Below are positions 55,742 through 64,000 of a stretch of 64,000 nt of DNA, piece by piece. The DNA lies in NCBI GenBank assembly GCA_002221725.1, contig NJFT01000102.1, forward strand, positions 62,001 through 126,000, read 5' to 3'. The DNA is from Scedosporium boydii (taxonomy: Eukaryota; Ascomycota; Sordariomycetes; Microascales; Microascaceae). Numbering within the stretch: position 1 is the first letter of the stretch; each line of letters begins with the position of its first letter. The position numbers and the translations under genes are program-made. Below the pieces are notes generated by a model. That model made no database searches. It was not told the DNA's origin and saw only the letters and a program-made list of their open reading frames with translations.

Positions 55742-57589
55742 TTAGGTGCATTTTCCCGGCTTCCACATCTTGATGTTCTTCACAGTCATGCCACGAGAAT
55801 CTCCCTGGCCCCAAGTTGGCTCCCAGACAGGACGTGCGTACCAGAACTGGCGCTGAGCGTCTTCAGCCCCATCCCGCCATGGCTTGCGCCCATATCCGTC
55901 TCTGAACCCATGTTAGCACCAGCCGTGTATGTAGATAGTTGAGCAGAGAAGGCCGTTCTCTTGTCAGATGGGAGACGTACAGGAAATAACCGTTGGTCGT
56001 CCCAACAGCCACATTCAAGATGAGGTAGAATGGCCGATCAAACGGCGCATTGGCATTGGGCGATTTGGCCCACGGGTTTTCCTAAAATCCGTTAGAAACG
56101 CGGGCCCCAAGTGAGAAATAAATAATTGGAAAGAACAGACCGGCACAGTCTCGTTAATCTCCATATTGCCAAACCTGCCTCGTTGATAGAGAGTGCCATC
56201 CCGTTTTCGGAAAGAGGTGTAGATTGTCTGGACGAGGACGGAGTCTACATAAATAAAGATGTAATCCGAGGACCCTATGATTAACAAATTTAATCAGCAC
56301 CCATGCGTGTGTCTGGGCTTGCATTTTCTCGGCCCGCGACTTACATTCAACGCCGAAAGTATGAAAGGCCTCTGAATAGTCAGTGCGCCGTAGTTCGCGC
56401 TTCCCTGACGTCTGCCTAAACATGTCCAGATCTGCAGTCGGCCCCCAGTGCAGGGTGCCCCCAACCTTATGTCTCGTTGTCAGCCTATCAGCGGTGATCT
56501 TTTACGATGATAGACTTACTTCGTTTCGTCCACCCTTGTAGTTGGTTCCCTCATTTCCGCGAGACTCCATGATGTCAATCTCGCCCGATGCTGGCCATGT
56601 GCCGTAAAACTCCTCTTCAGGCATCATCCTGAGGCCTCGATGTCAGCAAGTAACTTTCGATATTATCATAGTCAACCGTAGGTTTCGTGTCGTACCATAA
56701 CGCTGGCCAAAGCCAGTCACCTTTGGGTAGCTTGGCGACAATCTCGACTTTTCCATACTGAAGGGTGTGCTTCCCCTTTGTGTTCAACCTCGCACTGCGG
56801 ATGGGGTTGATGATTTCGCCGGTGGTTTTGTTTGACGTAATGCCGCATGCCTCAATGGTTGTGCCGGTACATGTCCCGTCCGTCGTGAGGTTGAGCTTGT
56901 AGCCGTCTAGAAGTTCGCCTTCGCTAATTCCAATATCGTCGACCGTCAGTGTTGGAACAATGTGCAGACCCTCGCCGTCGCTGTACACGTTGCGAGGGTC
57001 ATTTGTGGTCCAGTCAAAGGCACCGGAGCCAAACCCGCCGCGCTGGATCTCATAGTTCCAGCTGGCTGGGTCGATGCCATTGGAGAAGTTATCTTCCCAG
57101 ATAAGGCAGAACTTAAGACATGAGACGTCAGTGGATGGGTAAACTTTAGGCCAAGGAGGAATGATGGGCTCACATCACGACTACCATACGAGTTCCATCC
57201 ATCCCAGCAAATATAAGCTCCAATGGCGGAGCCTACCAATGCCATGAAATAGAATATCCATCTGTCGTAGGAAATTCGAGGGTCGCGCTTTTCTAGCCAC
57301 GGCTTGTCGTAGTCGCCGATCAATCTCGAACTCTTGAATCTCTTTTGTTTCGGAGGGGGTCTCTGGATGCCTGTGAAATTAAAAGCAAGTGGATATTAGC
57401 TCCAGGTCCACACACTATTAGGCAGCGAAGACGAAACTTACATGATGCTATGAATGAGGCTCTGCCAGATAATATCGTCGATGCTCGAACGCTCTGGGCA
57501 TGGGTTGGCGTCCTGAAAGGATCTTGAGCAAGGAAATCGATATTGTTAATCGACCCTCGCTGCGAGGAGTTCCTTGATGTAAAGGCCAT
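55742..57589 (-). CDS. membrane-anchored GH16 endo-beta-glucanase
   Basis: Eight exons (57589-57442, 57370-57174, 57111-56696, 56628-56520, 56465-56345, 56274-56141, 56081-55981, 55901-55742) keep frame and give 461 residues. A 86-residue basic N-terminal tail is followed by one hydrophobic helix (about 87-105, WIFYFMALVGSAIGAYICW), so the protein is type II with the enzyme outside the cytosol. The GH16 catalytic strand is GEIDIMES with nucleophile E270, D272 and acid/base E275. EIQRGGFGSGAFDWTTND, YSDGEGLHIVPTL and the C-terminal WGQGDSRGMTVKNIKMW fit the laminarinase/glucan-binding subgroup. It probably acts on beta-1,3 or mixed glucans of the wall. Introns are 54-79 bp; the one before exon 5 uses an AAG acceptor. 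Confidence 0.9.
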
Positions 57590-59019
57590 GATACCGACGG
57601 GATGTAAAGATCATGAAGGGGGCACAGGAAAATCAAGAAAGGAGTAAGAAGAGCGAGAACCCCAGGACGAAGAGCGAGTCAACAACCGGGTCGACAAGCG
57701 GGTCAACAAGCGAACAAGCGAAGAGACAGACCGCAGGAGTTTCTCCCACTATTTTACTGCGAAATCTAGCCCACCTCTTCATTCTTCTTTCAGCTCACTG
57801 CATCTTACATTCCATGGATTTCCACCCTCAATCTCGATATCTGCGTCGAGTGACAGCAAGCGCAGCGCCACAACATGTGTTTCTTCGATTGACAGGGATG
57901 TTAGCTTGATCCCTTTTCCCTTTTCCGCTTCGATGATAAGATAGAAAACCAATATTTTCCAATTCCGGCCAATTCTTTCGGTCGCTGGGTCCAGATCTAC
58001 AATTAGAGTTAGCAAAACCGTTAGATGGGGGGCTGGTGGGGGATCGTCGCTATCTTGGCAGATGGAATCTATTGAATCTATTGGATTGATCGGTCTCGAG
58101 TATGTCACTGACCTGCGCGAACGATAACGCACCCCCTTGTCAAGTTTGCTCCCCTGGACCCATTTCGTCCTATCACAGCAGCCCACGCCACGACTAGTTA
58201 TCATGCCGTCATGCTAGCGATGGTACCTTGATGGGATATCGATTGACCAAGCCCAAATGGGTGGTTTCACGAAGGAAACGACATGATGCCAGCAGAGCCT
58301 CACCGTTTCAGCCCAAGGCAAGCTGCAGTTTTCTCGCCCGTTTATGCGATATCGAACTCTCCCTTGAAAGGCCAGGACCCGCTTCTTTTTCCGTTTAGAG
58401 CATTGACTACTACCCTGTCATAGAGCAAACGCCTGCTCCGCCCTTCTAGTTTGCACGAAGCCTGGAATGCCCCAAGGCAATATTCTCGGTTCGCCATCGC
58501 ATTGATTTCCCTTTCCGAGTGTCTGGTGGCGCGCTGAGGAAGATTGTACCTGATAGTTTTCGGATTATGGCCAATGGCGCTTCCCGTTTTCAGGAGGAGA
58601 AGCACACCATATGAACCCATCGACTAAGGACTACTGCGGAAATCTCTAATGCAAAGCCGGAAATATTGATTGAACTAGTGCTGGCTCGTATTTTATTGCG
58701 GCTGAGACGGCAAGAGCTTTTCCTATTCCTGGGGGTCGGGAGGGGGTAGATTGTTGGGGTCTTTCAATTCTGAACGGCGGTAAGAAAGGGAGGGGGGGAT
58801 GGGAAAACGGAATAGCAGGCGCGTATTAAGGCGTGATAGCAGAGACTAGTAGCACGTGGAATGAGGCCGAGAATCCCATCCAATCTTTAGATGGTTCTCT
58901 GGCCCTGTGTTTTCCCAGACTCTTCAGTTTCTTGCTTTTCTTGTTCTTTCCCTTTCTTCAAAGACCCGCAGTGTCTCTCGATAACACCACGTTCGTTACT
59001 CTAAGACAGTCTTGTCGAG
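57590..59019. promoter_or_regulatory. 1.4 kb divergent intergenic region, GH16 and GT2
   Basis: Two cell-wall-related genes read outward from here. Apart from the 12-bp repeats listed separately and a pyrimidine-rich stretch before the GT2 start, no element was recognised. Confidence 0.4.
57676..57719 (+). repeat. imperfect 12-bp tandem repeat, 3.7 copies
   Basis: Units GAGTCAACAACC, GGGTCGACAAGC, GGGTCAACAAGC and a partial GAACAAGC lie head to tail just upstream of the GH16 start codon, in its 5' UTR or core promoter. Confidence 0.7.
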
Positions 59020-62000
59020 ATGGAGGAAGTCAAGTCGGTGTCTCAAGGCCTGGGCCATAGGTCGATACGCATGTCGACCTTCCAGCTTCCCGTACCCGAA
59101 GATGGACAAGGAGACGACGACAGCCAGGGACGGTGTAGCACGGTATGATAGACTTTGGTGAAGATAACCTCTTGTCTCACTGAGTTCTGACAATTCTCTT
59201 TAGATGGCCAAGTTTCTCCACCGCCGACTCACCGCTCAGGGCTGGGTCCACACCGCACCCGATGAGAGTGGCCGACAAGGCGGCGTCGTCCTCGCAACTG
59301 GCGATGAAGGCATCTTCGTCTCCGAGCCAGATAATTCCTACCCCGAGCTCGTCAACTTTTGTCGCAAGGTAGACATCGCCGCTCTGTGCACGATGCAGGG
59401 GGACGTAGTCGGCCACATCTTCCAAAGGCTTCATCACGACACAACCGAGATCACACTGGCGTCTGACCAAATAATACCAGTCGTGTCTTCCCTCAGTGAC
59501 CTCGTACGCAATGACGTGAGCGTAAGGCGTCGTGACTTTGCTTGCTTCGTCAGGAAAGAAAAGCTTCTTCTTGCCTGGAGCCAAACTGCAGATGGCCTCA
59601 TCCCGCATGCCAACCACCTCGAGACTAAGATGATGGGAGCAGTAAGTAACACTCATCCTCTAGTTAATAAATATCACGACTAACCTTCTCATGTTTGATA
59701 GATATGGGGTAGCAGCCTTGAGGGCCTCCCGACACCTCCAGGAAGGACGGGAATGCATACTCCTGACTCTAGAGGCTTCGAAAGACCAGTCAGTTACTAT
59801 GGCTCCGAAAAGGCCATCGAGGCTGACAGCAGCTCCATCTCTCTCGACCCTGAAGATGAAGAAGCCCTCAAGGTACCACCTCGACCCTTTGTCCTCACCC
59901 ACTCCATCATGATTGGCCTGGCGATGTGCCTCTTGATCGTCGTTGAAGCTCTCGCCGTCCGTGTCATCATAATTGAGATCCGTCTTCTCGGGTCGGCTGC
60001 ATACAATCGTCTTGCACTTCTCGCCACCCTTCCTGTATTCATGTTCATGGGCATGTTCGTCTTCACTGTCCTGTTTGGTTGTCTGTTCCAGGCCTTCGGA
60101 CCCATGCATGACATCAAGAACGGAAATACTCGCTACTTCAGCGCTCGAGCTCCGGAGATACGCCGTCATCCCAACATCCAATGGCCGCACATCACCATCC
60201 AGATGCCTGTCTACAAAGAAGGTTTGAAGGGAGTTATCATACCTACAATCAACTCTGTCCTACCAGCCATTGCCCATTACGAGCGACTCGGTGGTACTGC
60301 TTCGGTCTTTGTCTGCGAAGACGGGATGCAAGCCGTCAAGCCCGAGATTGCCGAGATGAGGCGAAAGTTCTACCGTGCCAACAACATTGGGTGGGTTGCG
60401 CGTCCCCCGCATAACAAAGACGGCTTTATCCGTGCCGGTAAGTTCAAGAAGGCGAGTAACATGAACTATGCGCTCGACTTCAGCCTAAGGGTAGAGGATG
60501 AGCTCCTCAAGCTCCTGAGGGTCAAGGCAGCACATCTTCAATGCCGCGAAGAAGATATCTCTGTCGAGATTGAAAACGAGTTGTACGAGGAGGCATTGCA
60601 AACAATTCTCGATGCTGACGAGGGCCGGACGATGGCTGCTGGTAACATTCGCATGGGAGACATTATTTTGCTTATTGATTGCGATACCAGGGTAGTAAGT
60701 CTACTGACAGAGTACATATAACATGGAAAGTAGTGCTAATATCTATCCTTTTCCCCCTTCCAGCCTGTTGACTGCCTCTCTCTTGCCGCCATGGAGATGG
60801 AGGAAAGCCCTGAGGTCGCCATCATCCAGCACGCGTCAGGTGTGATGAATGTTACCCACAGCTTCTTCGAGAACGCAAGTAAGTACCATTCCACTAATAT
60901 TCAACGTGCCCTATTCCCCAGCCTAGCCGCTGACATTTAGTCTCTAGTCACGTACTTTACCGATCTTGTCTACCTCCTTATCCGCTTCTCCGTCGGCAAC
61001 GGCGACTACGCCCCATTTGTCGGCCACAACGCATTTCTCCGATGGAAGGCTCTTCAAAGCGTCCGATTCACTGATAATAAAGGACGGGAGCTGTTCTGGA
61101 GTGAGGACCACGTCTCGGAAGACTTTGACATGTCGCTTCGCTTGCAAACGGCTGGCTTTGTCGTTCGCCTTGCTACTTATGGTATGTTTCATCATCTTGA
61201 AGGGCTCCCCCTCGTCGGTCACTTCGTAGGCTCATAACATGTCACAATAGACAATGGCGAATTCAAGGAAGGCGTGTCACTCACCGTCTTTGATGAGTTA
61301 CTCCGTTGGGAGAAATATGCCTACGGGTGTTCTGAACTTGTAAGTCCACCAATAGTCTGTCGATGACACAATACAACCCCATGCTAACCGTTATCAGATC
61401 TTCAATCCCATGTACACATGGCTCTGGCGAGGTCCCTTTACAAAGCTCTTCTTGCGCTTCCTCTGGTCCAATATGAAGCTCTCCTCCAAATTCACCATCC
61501 TAGGCTACATCGGTACCTACTACTCTATTGCGGCCGCCCTCCCACTCGCCCTAGCAAACTACTTCCTAACCGGCTGGATCGCCGGTGACATAGACCAAGC
61601 GTACATGGACAGCTGGAACGTCCTTGCGGGCCAGCTCGTTATCTTTTTGGGTGCTTCGCCCATCCTATTTGCCTGGTACCGCCACCGCCTCGGCAACATG
61701 AAATTCTGGTGGGCACTTCTCGAGGCGTGGAAGTGGTTGCCTTTCTTCGTCGTCTTTTTTGGCGGTCTGAGCTGGCATCTTTCGTATGCTTTGCTGGCAC
61801 ATATTCTTTCGTTGCCCATCGAGTGGAGCAGTACCGCCAAGGAGCTAGAGAGTTCGGGCTTCTTCATCAGCTTGGAGAGGGTATTGCAGACTTTCAAGTG
61901 GGCGCTGCTCTTCACTATTCCTATCGCTGCTGGCATGGTGTACTTGGCCCAGTTTGCTCCAGTCGGATGGGAGATTTCGGACTGGACTTCGATTGTTCCG

Positions 62001-62159
62001 CTTGCTAACCAGATCGGTGGACATATTGGGCTTCCGCTCCTGAGTATCCTTCTTTGATTTTTGTTCCTGGCAATCTGCGTGGATATTATATGGCGCTTTG
62101 GTGCTAGGAGATGGAACAGTGGGGATTTTGGTAATGATGGACCAGGATACAGAGACTGA
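59020..62159 (+). pseudogene. GT2 family membrane glycosyltransferase (hyphal-growth type), frameshifted as sequenced
   Basis: Exons 59020-59142, 59204-59641, 59702-60694, 60764-60878, 60948-61181, 61251-61340 and 61398-62057 follow clean splice sites. The protein has a long N-terminal tail, two TM helices, a GT2 domain with VCEDG, DCDTRV (the DxD), SEDHVSEDFDMS and LLRWEKYA, then several TM helices. This arrangement matches the conserved fungal GT2 that other groups found necessary for hyphal growth on solid surfaces. Two lesions are present: an extra C in the run 61320-61322 shifts frame just before the expected YGC segment and leads to TGA at 61334-61336; and an in-frame TGA at 62055-62057 cuts off 33 more codons that still encode a helix (FLFLAICVDIIWRFG) and a basic RRW tail. 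Ignoring both, about 917 residues. Sequencing error is possible. Confidence 0.7.
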
Positions 62160-62428
62160 GACATACATACTTTGAAGCTACAATGGTCGGTTTATGGTGG
62201 GATTATACACTGGGACTGTTAGTCAATTTGCTAGATGGAGCTTAATGGTTTATACTGGTTAGATCTACTCATGCCTTCCTCATTGTGCTCATGATCCCTA
62301 CGCAGCTGCTTCGTGCTCACCTTGAAGGCGAGTGATTTGTTTATTTGCTCGTAACTGGCTACCAGGGCCACGAGAATGCCGTCCACAACATCTAAACAAC
62401 ACAAAAATCGAAAACCATTTAGACCTGC

Positions 62429-63373
62429 TCAAAGATGATTTGGTTGAATGATCGCCAACTCTTCGCCTCCCCAGTCTTCCTTCTCTGCTTGTCGCGCATC
62501 CCTCATCAACCTTGCAGGATGTAGGATCAAAAATGCGAGCATGGCCAAAAACATCAGCGTCGCGTCAAAGAGGTAAATGAACACCTCGTGCACCATAACA
62601 AATCCATTCCCGCCCTGGATATACTCGACTGCTCGTACAATGCTCCGTACAATTACCGCCGCCGTGATAACTTTGATAACCCTGAAATGGTTCTGCCAGC
62701 TTATCGAGCGGCACTTCAAGGTGACCGGGGTCGGGTTCCTCTTTGTGCGATGTTGAACATGCCAGGAAGTCAAGATAAAGAACGATAGGGCGACAAACTG
62801 TACTATCAGACCCGCAATGACAATCTTCCGGCTCACTTCGATAGCTGAAGGATCACCGGATGCAGGCATGATAGAACCGGCAATTTGGGTGCCAAGAGAA
62901 CCAATGTCGATGAGGACGTAGAGTTTTGTCATCCAGCGAGGACTGATGAATGCGTGGCGTTCAGCGGCGAGGGCACTTATGATGCGGCCGAGAGCCATGT
63001 ATATCGTAGCAGCGATCATCGGCGCTGAGCTAAGGAGGAGGAGGTTTTGCAGAATGAATGGGCCGACCTTGTCGGGCTCGTCAGAGGACTGTGCACGACC
63101 AAAGTATCCAAACACCTCGCCTGAGAAATTAACTCGATGTATTAGCAAATACCTTTATTTCAGAAAAGGGTCTTTAGACATACCGATACCGCCCAAGATG
63201 AGAGGGATGAAGAACCATGCTCGAAGGCGGACCAAGTAAACCAGGTGCCCGAGGGTTGCCAACCCGAAGAGAACAATGAAAGTGTAGGCAGCGCCTTTAT
63301 TTGGGCGGTAGTAGTAAAAGACCACGACCTGGGTGCCGTTAACGATTGGTCCAAAAGGTGGCTCGGCGTTCAT
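62429..63373 (-). CDS. RTA1-family lipid-translocating membrane protein
   Basis: Exons 63373-63184 and 63120-62429 give 293 residues with seven predicted membrane helices and a short cytosolic C-terminal tail. The order FYYYRPNKGAAYTFIVLFGLAT, QNLLLLSSAPMIAATIYMALGRII, and GSLGTQIAGSIM matches RTA1/RSB1/Lam-type proteins. Family members export sphingoid bases or confer resistance to 7-aminocholesterol and other amphiphiles at the plasma membrane. The 63-bp intron (GTATGT donor) sits after the second helix. It is convergent with the GT2 gene, whose coding region ends 270 bp away. Confidence 0.92.
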
Positions 63374-64000
63374 GTTCGAAATTATCTCTCTACTTTTGAG
63401 CTCTTAACGTTTTGGAGACCCGAAGAATAAAATGCGTTGACTGAGAAAGGAAAAAAGAAGAACAAAAACTGCCTCTCTCACACATTGGAGACAAGGTCGA
63501 GTATTTAGAATATCCATTCTCGATGCCATCTGCGAATCTTCCATTATATATGGACCAAATCTGTTCAGTATCTATGAGCTCGTCTGTTTTTAACGCGGCC
63601 TCCAGCATTATTCGCATTCCCAAATCCGAAAATTGGTTGATTTTTCGCATTCCGAATGCGAAAATTCGGACCAATCCACTCAACGCCCGAAAAGCTTAAC
63701 ACCAACGACCCCTTTTAGTGCGTTGTTGAGTCGTTCCCGCTTCTGGTCAATCAAAGCCGAAGGACGCGTCATTGGAAACGCCATGTTTGACCCACCCCCT
63801 GCGTGACTCTGGGAGTAAGAAACGTAATGGTGCCTGGGAACTAGGTTTTTATTGAGGTTTATTCTTTTCTGTGAGACTGGTTCGCAGACAGTCTCTTTTG
63901 AGACCTATTCCAAGTCCGGTCATACATTTAGCAGACTCATAGCATACCCTGGCCGGGAGATATATCAGTGTTGTCTGGACAATATTCGGACTTGCATGCT
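63374..64000. other. upstream region of the RTA1-family gene
   Basis: 0.63 kb to the right edge. A minus frame at 63683-63390 is open but its content is not protein-like. Contains a GAATGCGAAAATTCGG/CCGAAAATTGG-like partly repeated AT-rich stretch near 63610-63670. Confidence 0.35.

Noticed and set aside
1..64000. Secondary-metabolite gene cluster (P450, MFS, acyltransferase, dioxygenase)
   Set aside because: No backbone synthase is present and these genes are scattered over 55 kb among unrelated genes.

Overview
This window looks like nuclear DNA from a filamentous ascomycete (Pezizomycotina). Genes are split by many short introns, mostly 54-80 bp, with GTAAGT/GTATGT-type donors and CTAAC/CTGAC branch sites. 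The gene families are typical of moulds: AA9 lytic polysaccharide monooxygenases, HET, 2EXR, RTA1, NmrA, an F-box/LRR-like protein, MFS, P450 and a fungus-type GT2. I saw no tRNA, rRNA or CRISPR. A species cannot be named from the sequence alone.

Layout. 0-16 kb is fairly gene dense: a microsomal cytochrome P450 (minus), an NDH-2 type NADH dehydrogenase (minus), a broken F-box/LRR-like gene (minus), a 2EXR protein (plus), a divergent kinase-like protein (minus), a TauD/TfdA-type dioxygenase (plus) and a DUF4743-Nudix hydrolase (plus). 16-34.6 kb is gene poor. It holds one intact riboflavin gene (RIB3) and one intact MFS transporter, among at least three decayed genes (two GNAT acetyltransferases and one secreted/membrane protein). 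Their seven in-frame stops can all be explained by C-to-T transitions on the coding strand, mostly in CpA context. This resembles repeat-induced point mutation or long neutral decay. About 7 kb (26.3-33.5 kb) has no gene I can defend. 16.28-16.49 kb carries an unexplained tenfold-base motif repeated four times about every 65 bp.

35-44 kb returns to functional genes: a small secreted protein (plus), an extended SDR reductase (minus), an NmrA-like protein (minus), and two AA9 polysaccharide monooxygenases transcribed divergently from a shared 1 kb intergenic region, suggesting co-regulated plant cell-wall attack.

45-64 kb: a 1,091-residue protein joining a von Willebrand A domain to cysteine-rich zinc modules and a C-terminal RBR-type ubiquitin ligase unit, convergent with a HET-domain protein; a secreted S33/TAP-type alpha/beta hydrolase; a BAHD-like acyltransferase; an eight-exon membrane-anchored GH16 glucanase; a GT2 membrane glycosyltransferase resembling the hyphal-growth GT2 family, but with a one-base frameshift and an early in-frame stop as sequenced; and an RTA1-family membrane protein.

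Most gene models were built by hand-joining exons at splice signals with reading frame maintained, and exon coordinates are given in each entry. Start codons were restricted to ATG.
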